From Sulfurovum sp. (GTDB taxonomy: Bacteria; Campylobacterota; Campylobacteria; Campylobacterales; Sulfurovaceae), in contig DQSX01000138.1 of the NCBI GenBank assembly GCA_015663065.1, positions 1 through 15,291 of the forward strand: a DNA stretch of 15,291 nucleotides. Reading direction: 5' to 3'. How positions within the stretch are numbered: position 1 is the first letter of the stretch; the number at the start of each line of letters is the position of its first letter. The notes beneath the pieces were generated by a model that was given only the letters and a program-made list of their open reading frames with translations, had not been told where the DNA came from and searched no databases. Shown in pieces: positions 1 to 6,503 of this stretch. The position numbers and the translations under genes were made by a program.

Positions 1-1198
1 ATGTGATGAACGGTAATGCTATCCATAATAAAAAGAAAAGAACAGCTGCGAACAATCCAATGTTGGCAAACAATGCATCTGTCGGTGGCAATTTACCCAT
101 AAATGTCAAGATGATCATATCGATCAGCATTGCCCAGAACCAGTACTTGAACAATCCTCTTCTGCTTGCAGGAGCAACATTCGGGCTTCTGTCAAGGAAC
201 GGAAGTGCAAGGAAAATAACCTGTGCTATAGCAAATGCGATCAAACCTAAGTCTTTAGAGAATGGTCTAAGGACCTCATACGACCACAGGAAATACCACT
301 CAGGGTAAATGTGTGCCGGTGTTTTAAGTCCGTCTGCCGGGTCAAAGTTCACTGGATCCATTGCAAAGTTAAAGTGGTAGAATACCAAGTAGAAGAACAA
401 GATAAAGTACACACCCATTACAAAGACATCTTTAGACAAGAATACTGGAGAGAAAGGAATTACTTTCGACTCTTTTACTTTTCCTGCTTTGTAAAGCTCT
501 GCTGCTTCTTCAAAATCTATCTCTTCACCATCCTGGTTGTTCACGTGTGGGATTCTCAATGTACCAAAGTGAAGTACAATAAGACCAATGATCGCCAACG
601 GGATCAGGAATACGTGCAACATAAAGAATCTTGTAAGGAAGGCATCACCCGGTACATAGTCTCCTCTGATCCATTCAACAAGACCATACGCTTCCAAAGA
701 ACCGCCTGAGAATAGGTTGGTAATAACCATACCTGCCCAGTAAGACATCTGTCCCCAAGGTAGCATATATCCGGAGAAAGCTTCTGCTGAGAATGCAACA
801 AAAAGTCCCATACCGGATAACCAGATAAGCTCTCTACCTTTTTTATATGAACCATAGTAGATACCTACGAACATGTGAATGTAGATGATCAGGAATACCA
901 AAGATGCACCCACACCGTGAATATGTCTCCATAGCCAACCATAACCAACTTCAGACATGATCGTGTAGTTTACAGAGTCAAATGCCAGGTTTGTATCTGG
1001 CTTGTAATACATAAGTAAAAAGATACCCGAAACTACAAGAATTCCGAATGTAGCTGCGAGTACCATACCCATTGCCCATAAGAAGTTAATATTTTTAGGG
1101 ATCCAGTATTCAGTGTTCATTACTTTTTTCAAAGTATTGACCGCTAAACGCTGGTCCATCCACTCATTAAGGTTTTTTGCTTTTTCAAATTTTGCCAT
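1..1198 (-). CDS. petB: Cytochrome b subunit of the quinol:cytochrome c reductase (bc complex), 3' end cut by window edge
   Basis: Membrane subunit of the bc complex, which oxidises quinol and passes electrons to the Rieske protein and cytochrome c while moving protons. About 399 codons are visible without a stop, so the C-terminus lies off the left edge. The ATG at 1198 follows a strong GGGGGA ribosome site. The sequence shows the membrane segment with R91-H92-I93-H94 and H108, then H195 and H210: these are the four bis-histidine haem ligands. H94 and H108 have 13 residues between them and H195 and H210 have 14, the latter as in cytochrome b6 rather than mitochondrial cytochrome b. The Qo-site PEWYF motif is present in the C-terminal half. 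It lies 10 bases downstream of petA in the same operon. A cytochrome c subunit gene would be expected beyond position 1 (inference). Confidence 0.96.
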   Translation of the reverse strand, partial: MAKFEKAKNLNEWMDQRLAVNTLKKVMNTEYWIPKNINFLWAMGMVLAATFGILVVSGIFLLMYYKPDTNLAFDSVNYTIMSEVGYGWLWRHIHGVGASLVFLIIYIHMFVGIYYGSYKKGRELIWLSGMGLFVAFSAEAFSGYMLPWGQMSYWAGMVITNLFSGGSLEAYGLVEWIRGDYVPGDAFLTRFFMLHVFLIPLAIIGLIVLHFGTLRIPHVNNQDGEEIDFEEAAELYKAGKVKESKVIPFSPVFLSKDVFVMGVYFILFFYLVFYHFNFAMDPVNFDPADGLKTPAHIYPEWYFLWSYEVLRPFSKDLGLIAFAIAQVIFLALPFLDRSPNVAPASRRGLFKYWFWAMLIDMIILTFMGKLPPTDALFANIGLFAAVLFFLLWIALPFIT

Positions 1199-1208
1199 GC
1201 TGTCCCCC

Positions 1209-1721
1209 TTATACCGTTAGACCGGCATCTAGCATTTTTTTATACTCAGGTCCCGCTTCGCCAAGTACAATCTTTGTGCCGTCTATTTTAAATGGGGGAA
1301 TTTCAAGTGGGCTTGGTGGTGGTCCAAAGATCTGGTGTCCACTTGCATCAAACTCTCCCCCGTGACAGGCACATTTAAACTTATGCTCATCTGCTACATA
1401 TGATGGGATACATCCAAGGTGTGTACAGAGACCGATAGAGACATGGAATCTGTCAGAACCGACAACAACATCTCTGTCATCTGCTTTCATGTCTGCTGTT
1501 TTTTTCAAAACAAAGATAGGTTTACCCCTCCATTTTTCTACATTCAACACATTTGGTTGTGCTGCACTCAAGTCAACGGTTGTAAACCCCGCTGCTTTTA
1601 CACTTGGCAATGGATCCCAAGAGCGTTTCATTGCATATAGTGCACCAATTCCCCCTAGTGCGGTAAAACCACCCAGAGCCATACCCATAAAGTCTCTACG
1701 ACCTTCAGTATTTTTAGCCAT
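1209..1721 (-). CDS. petA: Rieske iron-sulfur subunit of the bc complex
   Basis: A 170-residue protein that carries a [2Fe-2S] centre and takes electrons from quinol at the Qo site. The N-terminus has a twin-arginine motif (R8-R9-D-F-M) followed by one hydrophobic anchor segment (about residues 12-31), the usual arrangement for Tat-exported Rieske proteins that stay membrane-tethered. Box 1 is CTHLGC (C99, H101, C104) and box 2 is CACHGG (C117, C119, H120). By family knowledge C99, H101, C117 and H120 bind the cluster and C104-C119 form the disulfide. Box 2 has G122 and F124 where high-potential Rieske proteins have Ser and Tyr, which suggests a lower redox potential suited to menaquinol (inference). 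The ATG is preceded by AAGGAAGG at five bases. It is the first visible gene of the petA-petB unit. Confidence 0.97.
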   Translation of the reverse strand: MAKNTEGRRDFMGMALGGFTALGGIGALYAMKRSWDPLPSVKAAGFTTVDLSAAQPNVLNVEKWRGKPIFVLKKTADMKADDRDVVVGSDRFHVSIGLCTHLGCIPSYVADEHKFKCACHGGEFDASGHQIFGPPPSPLEIPPFKIDGTKIVLGEAGPEYKKMLDAGLTV

Positions 1722-1755
1722 ACTAATTCCTTCCTTTTAATAAATTTAATGTCAT

Positions 1756-1770
1756 ATAGTATAGTATATT
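1756..1770 (-). promoter_or_regulatory. Candidate -10 region for petA-petB
   Basis: On the minus strand two overlapping TATACT hexamers (1758-1763 and 1763-1768) sit in an AT-rich gap of 154 bases between the PseG-like gene and petA, about 40 bases before the petA start. No convincing -35 hexamer is seen, which is common for housekeeping promoters in this phylum. A second AT-rich patch with TATAAT on both strands lies further upstream, near 1842-1855, so the choice is uncertain. Confidence 0.3.
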
Positions 1771-1875
1771 TCAAGTTAAAAAGAATTGACTTATATTAAA
1801 TTGAATACGCTGCATACCCTATTTGTTACCATATAGAAGCATTATAAATATAATAATCCGTGATTTTACTACACC

Positions 1876-2742
1876 TTATGAAATATGCTGCACTAACTTT
1901 TCACTGATTGCTGCCAACTTCTCCTGACACTCTGTAACATCCTTATCGGCAGGTTTGCTCAGCAGTTTTTGCAGCGCTTCGACATTAAAACCCTTAACAC
2001 TTTCAATGCCAAAGGTATGAAGCAATGCGGTTGGGTAAATAGTCTCTTCAAAAAAATCAATATAGACCACTTTTGCACCGGTAATACATGCTTCAAGCGC
2101 TGTTTGGGAAGAAGAAGTAACTACCGTTGTACTGCTTTGGATCAATGTTTCGTACTCTTCGGGTTCATGCAGTTGAGAAAAAAGTTTTGCAAGATCATCT
2201 TCATATTTGACAAAAAAGTAATTACCAAGAAGCAATTCCATATCGAATGATTTAAAAAATGATGCATGGTTCAAGATCACTTTGTCATAGTCTGAATCTC
2301 CTAGGAAAAAGAGGACACGCTCCTCTTTTTCCTGTACATCAAAGTATGTTTTGTCTACGATCAGTGCATCCACGGATGCTTCCTCTTTACATTCGGCTCT
2401 AAGCAGTGTCTCTCCATGTATGGAATGGTCATCCAAACTGTGTGCAAAACGCCACACTTGTTTAAAGTCTGAACAGTACTTGACCAGACGACCGTGATCA
2501 TCTTCAAGTGAGTCAATAATAATACTGTCACCGGTCTGTGCGATTGCATCTATGTCCTGTACCGACTCTACGGTGACATACTCTTTTACCCCAAGCTCTT
2601 TGGCTGCCAAACCGGCACGAAAATCATTGACCAGAAGTACAGCTTCTTTGCCCTTCGCATGCAATGCATTCATTAACGCAGCACCCCGTCTTACTCTTTC
2701 AAGTCCATTTTTATGTCCTGAATATGCATAATAAAATAACAT
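1876..2742 (-). CDS. PseG/MurG-like (GT-B fold) nucleotide-sugar protein, function unknown
   Basis: A 288-residue protein not firmly recognised. The N-terminus (YYAYSGHKNGLERVRRG, residues 4-20) resembles the glycine-rich first loop of PseG-type UDP-sugar hydrolases and related GT-B glycosyltransferases. Residues 208-230 (VTSSSQTALEACITGAKVVY and following) resemble their C-terminal sugar-nucleotide loop, in which a small-residue stretch is followed by an alpha helix and a hydrophobic strand. No signal peptide or membrane segment is visible, so it is probably cytoplasmic. Its ATG shares a base with the mnmG stop (TAATG), so translation is probably coupled to mnmG. That coupling does not by itself assign a tRNA role. 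Alternatives are a flagellin or surface glycan enzyme, or a nucleotide-sugar protein of other function. The reading frame is secure; the family call is moderate. Confidence 0.85.
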   Translation of the reverse strand: MLFYYAYSGHKNGLERVRRGAALMNALHAKGKEAVLLVNDFRAGLAAKELGVKEYVTVESVQDIDAIAQTGDSIIIDSLEDDHGRLVKYCSDFKQVWRFAHSLDDHSIHGETLLRAECKEEASVDALIVDKTYFDVQEKEERVLFFLGDSDYDKVILNHASFFKSFDMELLLGNYFFVKYEDDLAKLFSQLHEPEEYETLIQSSTTVVTSSSQTALEACITGAKVVYIDFFEETIYPTALLHTFGIESVKGFNVEALQKLLSKPADKDVTECQEKLAAISEKLVQHIS

Positions 2743-4628
2743 TAATTTTTTCCTTTACTACTGTTTTCTTTTTGGCGCATTTTAATATGCACATGTATGA
2801 TCTCCAGTGCCGCCGGGGTCACTCCCGATATTTGTGAGGCAGCAAAAAGTGTGGGTGGTGTCGCCTCTGCCAGTTTTTCAATAATCTCATTGCTCAAACC
2901 CGAAATACTCTCATAGACAAAGTTCTGAGGTATTTTTATTTTCAGCATATCATCCATTTTCAATATCTGCAACTGCTGTTTTTCTATATAACGGCTGTAT
3001 TTTGCTTCTATCAGTATCTGCGCCATCACTTCATCGTCATAACTGTCAAAATCAGGCAAAAGCGTTGTGAGTTTTTCTCTGTTAAAATCACCGCGTCCTA
3101 TGACATCGATCCATGCAGTTTTGGCATTGATCGTCACGGCACCGATAGACTCTAATTTAGCTAAAAACTCTTTTGTAGGTGTAACATGGTTTACCCTAAG
3201 ATAATCCAATGCCTCATCCAAATTTCTCTTTTTAGCTTCAAACTGTTCCGTATAGTCACTATCTAAAAGTCCAAGTTCTTTTCCATACTGTGAAAGTCTC
3301 ATATCTGCATTGTCTTCTCTTAAAAGCAGTCTGTACTCTGCACGCGAAGTGAACATACGGTAAGGCTCTTTGGTACCTTTGGTCACCAGGTCATCAATCA
3401 GCACCCCAATATACGCTTCATCGCGTCTGAGAACAAAAGGCTCTTTCCCCTGCAGAGACAAGGTCGCATTGATCCCAGCCATGAGTCCCTGTGCCGCAGC
3501 CTCTTCATAGCCGGTTGTTCCGTTGATCTGGCCTGCAGTGTAGAGTCCTTTGATCTTTTTTGTCTCCAGTGTATGCTTCAAATCTGTGGGTTGAATATAA
3601 TCATACTCAATGGCATACCCGTAACGAACGATCTTTGCATTTTCCATCCCTTCTACAGAACGCACCATCTCCAGCTGCACATCGATCGGTAAAGAGGTAC
3701 TCATACCGTTAATGTAATACTCTGTCTCATCCAGCGTTTGCGGTTCCACAAAGATCTGGTGTCTGGGTCTGTCTCTGAAGCGACTGATCTTGTCTTCAAT
3801 GCTTGGGCAGTAACGCGGTCCTACCCCTTCGATCTGACCTGAGAACATCGGCGCTCTGTAAAAGTTACTCTCGATGATCTCATGGGTTGTTTCATTGGTA
3901 TAAGTTACATAACAGGGTAACTGCTTGGGATTAAATGTCTCTTTGTCTGTTCTAAACGAAAAAGGCAATGGCGGAGTATCTCCGGGCTGCACCTCCATGA
4001 TCTCTGTATTGACAGATTTCGCATCGATCCTTGCACAGGTACCTGTTTTAAGACGGCCAATGGTCAAGCCAAGGCTTTTAAGATACTCTGCCAGCTCTAC
4101 GGAAGCAAATTCACCCTGTCTGCCGGCAACCTGCTTTTTGTCTCCAATATGAATGAGCCCGTTAAGAAATGTCCCTGCAGTAATAATGACCTTTGACGCC
4201 ATATATCTGTTTCCAAGCTGCGTGGTCACCCCTTTGACTTCACCCTCTTCTACTATGAGACCGTCAGCGATCTCCTGTTTGACATCCAGATTTTCAGTAT
4301 TGAGTACCTTATTGCGCATGTAGATACGGTAGGCATCCATATCTATCTGTGCTCTGCTTCCTCGTACTGCCGGTCCTTTGGAAGCATTGAGTGTACGGAA
4401 CTGAATCCCGGTTTTATCGGTACACAGACCCATCTCACCACCCAGTGCATCCACTTCTCTTACCAGGTGACCTTTTGCCAGTCCACCGATGGCAGGGTTA
4501 CAGGAAGATGCTCCTATCTGCTCTGCTAAAATTGTGATCATCAGTGTTTTGACACCCATACGTGCAGAGGCCAGAGAGGCCTCTATACCTGCATGTCCAC
4601 CACCGATGACTATGACATCGTAATTCAT
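2742..4628 (-). CDS. mnmG: tRNA uridine-5-carboxymethylaminomethyl(34) synthesis enzyme MnmG (GidA)
   Basis: FAD-dependent partner of MnmE in the cytoplasm. Together they install the (carboxymethyl)aminomethyl group on C5 of the wobble uridine of several tRNAs, using methylene-tetrahydrofolate, GTP and glycine or ammonium. The 628-residue length is close to the usual ~630. Visible signatures are the N-terminal dinucleotide-binding GGGHAGIEAS (residues 9-18), the conserved SSCNPAIGGLAKGH segment near residue 41, and the C-terminal helical domain ending with IHVHIKMRQ that binds MnmE and tRNA. AAGG lies about eight bases before the ATG. The next gene overlaps its stop by one base. A 13-bp-arm palindrome lies only 15 bases upstream of the start codon, inside the predicted leader. 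MnmE is not in the window. Confidence 0.98.
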   Translation of the reverse strand: MNYDVIVIGGGHAGIEASLASARMGVKTLMITILAEQIGASSCNPAIGGLAKGHLVREVDALGGEMGLCTDKTGIQFRTLNASKGPAVRGSRAQIDMDAYRIYMRNKVLNTENLDVKQEIADGLIVEEGEVKGVTTQLGNRYMASKVIITAGTFLNGLIHIGDKKQVAGRQGEFASVELAEYLKSLGLTIGRLKTGTCARIDAKSVNTEIMEVQPGDTPPLPFSFRTDKETFNPKQLPCYVTYTNETTHEIIESNFYRAPMFSGQIEGVGPRYCPSIEDKISRFRDRPRHQIFVEPQTLDETEYYINGMSTSLPIDVQLEMVRSVEGMENAKIVRYGYAIEYDYIQPTDLKHTLETKKIKGLYTAGQINGTTGYEEAAAQGLMAGINATLSLQGKEPFVLRRDEAYIGVLIDDLVTKGTKEPYRMFTSRAEYRLLLREDNADMRLSQYGKELGLLDSDYTEQFEAKKRNLDEALDYLRVNHVTPTKEFLAKLESIGAVTINAKTAWIDVIGRGDFNREKLTTLLPDFDSYDDEVMAQILIEAKYSRYIEKQQLQILKMDDMLKIKIPQNFVYESISGLSNEIIEKLAEATPPTLFAASQISGVTPAALEIIHVHIKMRQKENSSKGKN

Positions 4629-4643
4629 AAAAAAACCTTCAAC

Positions 4644-4672
4644 CTCGTTCCCACGGTCTCCGTGGGAACGAG
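4644..4672. repeat. Perfect REP-like palindrome (13-bp arms, 3-base loop)
   Basis: CTCGTTCCCACGG (4644-4656) and CCGTGGGAACGAG (4660-4672) are exact reverse complements separated by TCT. It is much more GC-rich than its surroundings. The sequence resembles short palindromes of the CGTTCCCACG...CGTGGGAACG type that I recall as scattered intergenically in many proteobacterial genomes and that are often linked to REP-associated (Y1) transposases; that link is from memory and was not searched. There is no T-tract on either side, so it is not a standard terminator. On the mnmG transcript it would form a stable hairpin about 15 bases before the start codon. Confidence 0.85.
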
Positions 4673-4690
4673 AAAATATATATATATTTT
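4673..4690. repeat. 18-bp AT palindrome in the mnmG-ribE divergent region
   Basis: AAAATATATATATATTTT is a perfect palindrome that abuts the GC-rich repeat on one side and the extended -10 of ribE on the other. It may ease melting or bend DNA, or serve as an operator; nothing in the sequence decides between these. Confidence 0.6.
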
Positions 4691-4698
4691 GCTATAAT
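4690..4698 (+). promoter_or_regulatory. Extended -10 promoter element for ribE
   Basis: TGCTATAAT is an extended -10 (TGn plus consensus TATAAT at 4693-4698). It places the start of transcription near 4705 and gives a leader of about 24 bases before the ribE ATG at 4729. No good -35 is seen; an extended -10 can act without one. The leader is far too short for an FMN riboswitch. Confidence 0.65.
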
Positions 4699-4704
4699 AA
4701 TCGA

Positions 4705-4710
4705 ATTATA
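4705..4710 (-). promoter_or_regulatory. Candidate -10 element for mnmG
   Basis: On the minus strand 4710-4705 reads TATAAT. It would start transcription near 4698 and give a leader of about 70 bases that contains the palindrome at 4644-4672. The two -10 boxes face each other with six bases between them, so RNA polymerase could not occupy both at once. Confidence 0.45.
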
Positions 4711-4728
4711 TCCAAAAAAAGAGAGTCT

Positions 4729-5346
4729 ATGTTTACAGGTTTAATCCGTGAAATCGCCACTGTTAAAAGTTATAAAAACAACATCCTAACCATTCAGTCC
4801 AAATACCAAGCAAAACTTGGAGACTCCATTGCCATAAACGGTGTCTGTCTTACCGTTATTAAAGTGAATGCCGACGGCTTTGATCTGGAACTGGCAGATG
4901 AAACCCGTTCGATCATTGATGAGAGTAAGATATCCGGTCAGGTACATATGGAACCGGCCATGATGATGAATGACCGTTTTGAAGGGCATATTGTGCAAGG
5001 GCATGTGGATTGTGTAGGAACTGTCTCACAGATCACGCCAAGAGAAAATGCCACAGATTTCATCATTTCTGTGGAGAAAAAATATATTGCGCACATTATT
5101 CCCAAAGGGTCCATCACTATCGACGGTATCTCTTTAACAGTCAATGACGTAGGTGCAGACACTTTTAGACTAACCATCATTCCCCATACGCTAAAAGAGA
5201 CACTGATGAAAAACTATAAAGTGGGTACAAAACTCAACATTGAGACGGATGTGTTTGCAAGATATATTGACCATATTTTGGCACATCGCTATTCTAAAAA
5301 AAGTATGAGTTGGGATGAAGTTGATAGTATGCAGATGTCTTACTGA
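4729..5346 (+). CDS. ribE: Riboflavin synthase (alpha chain type)
   Basis: Catalyses the last step of riboflavin synthesis, dismutation of two 6,7-dimethyl-8-ribityllumazine molecules to riboflavin and 5-amino-6-ribitylaminouracil, in the cytoplasm. At 205 residues it matches the family. It starts with the hallmark MFTGLI and shows two related beta-barrel halves: SIAINGVCLTV (about residues 33-43) in the first and SITIDGISLTV in the second, with GHIVQGHVD at the start of the second barrel. It is the only plus-strand gene in the window, stands alone rather than in a rib operon, and has its own promoter. Its last seven bases overlap the end of the convergent mnmD gene, so there is no room for a private terminator. 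A weak AGAGAG ribosome site precedes the ATG. Confidence 0.97.
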   Translation: MFTGLIREIATVKSYKNNILTIQSKYQAKLGDSIAINGVCLTVIKVNADGFDLELADETRSIIDESKISGQVHMEPAMMMNDRFEGHIVQGHVDCVGTVSQITPRENATDFIISVEKKYIAHIIPKGSITIDGISLTVNDVGADTFRLTIIPHTLKETLMKNYKVGTKLNIETDVFARYIDHILAHRYSKKSMSWDEVDSMQMSY

Positions 5347-6107
5347 TACTCTTCGTCTTTCATACTCTGGGCAGTAGGGTTTCTTACTTTTTTTAACTCC
5401 ATATCAATATATTCCATATTTTCCAACATCTTTAAAGAAGCCACTGTAGAGTAACGCATCAATGCTGCTCTGTGTACAAAAATATAAAATCCGTTTTCAT
5501 AGAGTCCCAAACGTATGGCTGCTGCTGTTGAGTAAGTTGTAAGCAGAGCGTCCTCTTTACAAATGGCTCTGATATCTGAAAAATATTCCTTGGTCCATAA
5601 CAAAGGATTGTGCGCAGGAGAAAAAGCATCCTGATAGACCACATCTATTTTCTCTTTGATCTGAGGAATACTTTTTCGGGCATCCCCAAGTAAAATTTCT
5701 ATTTTAAACTGATCATCTTCATATCTAAGATTTCTACTTATAGCCTTGATAATCTCTTTAATAGCGTTAAATTCATGAGGGTATTCAAAAGTATTAAGTG
5801 AACGAACAAGTCCTTCATCAAACTCGGGAGAGAGTATCTGTACTGTTGTAGGGAGCTTATGTTTTTTTATGTAGTAGAGTGTAGCAAACGTGTTGTAGCC
5901 CAAACCAAAACAGATATCTAAAATGGTGAGTTGTTTTTTATGCTTTGTCAATGTCAAAGCTGGCTTAACATGTTTTTCCAAAGACTCATGCAAAGCACCG
6001 TCTTTGGTGGAGTGATATGGTTCATCAAACTCTTTGGAGTAGAGCGTATTGCTGCCATCTTCACAGAGGACTACACTTTTTTCAGCTCTTATGTTTTTAT
6101 TGTACAT
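5340..6107 (-). CDS. mnmD: MnmD-type tRNA 5-aminomethyl-2-thiouridine methyltransferase (DUF752)
   Basis: S-adenosylmethionine-dependent enzyme that resembles the methyltransferase half of bifunctional MnmC, which turns nm5(s2)U34 into mnm5(s2)U34. Visible motifs, numbered from the upstream GTG, are YHSTKDGALHES (37-48), the SAM loop ILDICFGLGYNTF (68-80), and the family hallmark YQDAFSPAHNPLLWTKEYF (164-182). No FAD-dependent oxidase (MnmC1) domain is fused, so it is a stand-alone form like that known from Aquifex. I chose the ATG at 6107 (255 residues). A GTG at 6125 in the same frame would add six residues. Neither start has a clear Shine-Dalgarno site. It is downstream of luxS and the NifX-like gene, separated by an inverted repeat, and acts after MnmG, encoded nearby. 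Confidence 0.93.
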   Translation of the reverse strand: MYNKNIRAEKSVVLCEDGSNTLYSKEFDEPYHSTKDGALHESLEKHVKPALTLTKHKKQLTILDICFGLGYNTFATLYYIKKHKLPTTVQILSPEFDEGLVRSLNTFEYPHEFNAIKEIIKAISRNLRYEDDQFKIEILLGDARKSIPQIKEKIDVVYQDAFSPAHNPLLWTKEYFSDIRAICKEDALLTTYSTAAAIRLGLYENGFYIFVHRAALMRYSTVASLKMLENMEYIDMELKKVRNPTAQSMKDEEYQ

Positions 6108-6130
6108 ATTTAATTGACTGGCCACATGAT

Positions 6131-6195
6131 TTCGACAAGCTCAGCCAACGGAACTATCCCTAAAAGGTGTCGTTTCGGTAGCTGAGCCTGTCGAA
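6131..6195. repeat. Imperfect 24-bp inverted repeat (REP pair-like)
   Basis: The left arm 6131-6154 starts TTCGACAAGCTCAGCC, and the right arm 6172-6195 on the other strand starts TTCGACAGGCTCAGCT. The arms match at 20 of 24 positions with a 17-base spacer. It sits between the stop of the NifX-like gene and the start of mnmD, so in the co-transcript it would form a long stem-loop. Similar TTCGACAAGCTCAGC sequences are frequent interspersed repeats in various bacteria (from memory, not searched). Confidence 0.75.
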
Positions 6196-6196
6196 G

Positions 6197-6502
6197 CTAC
6201 ATCCCAACTTCATCCAACTCTTTAAAGGCAAAGGCGGAAACTACCTCTTCTACAGTCTCTTCCTGCCGTATGGCCAGACACATGATACCCTCATTCATAA
6301 AGTCAAAATAGTTTTCAAATTTATTGGAAAATACAGCAAAATCTATCCACTCCGCATCGAACTGTGTTCTCTCTTCATTGAAGCTGACACTTTTTGCTTT
6401 ACCCTCATCAAAATCGACCAGTGCCCATGTTTTCATCTCTGCGAGTGTTGTGATCTTACTCTCAAGCCCTTTCTCGCTCTCAACCGGAATTAAAATATAC
6501 AT
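6197..6502 (-). CDS. Small NifX/NifB-like (dinitrogenase cofactor family-like) protein, function unknown
   Basis: A 101-residue acidic, soluble protein. The start (MYILIPVESEKGLESKI) and the following strand (ALVDFDEGKAKSV) resemble the RNase H-like fold of the dinitrogenase iron-molybdenum cofactor family, whose members open with IAIPV-x-D-x-GL-x-S and continue into a hydrophobic strand ending in D. The rest keeps the expected alternation of helix and strand (NEGIMCLAIRQEETVEEVVSAF). The family glycine/His motif near residue 20 is not evident, so cofactor binding is doubtful. No nif genes are present. It starts one base after the luxS stop (TAG-T-ATG), with AAAGG inside the luxS end, so the two are surely co-expressed. 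The family call is a weak resemblance; the coding call rests on spacing and codon structure. Confidence 0.8.
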   Translation of the reverse strand: MYILIPVESEKGLESKITTLAEMKTWALVDFDEGKAKSVSFNEERTQFDAEWIDFAVFSNKFENYFDFMNEGIMCLAIRQEETVEEVVSAFAFKELDEVGM

Positions 6503-6503
6503 A

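Noticed and set aside
3..855. Open frames of 60-132 codons on the plus strand and in other minus frames across the left end.
   Set aside because: They lie opposite or out of frame with cytochrome b, whose own frame runs unbroken with all haem ligands and PEWY; these frames show no family features.
4644..4672. The perfect GC-rich palindrome as an intrinsic terminator.
   Set aside because: It lies between two divergent starts, where no transcript needs to end, and no T-run follows on either strand.
4699..4728. An FMN riboswitch before ribE.
   Set aside because: The predicted leader is only about 24 bases, far shorter than the RFN element, and no conserved RFN boxes are seen.
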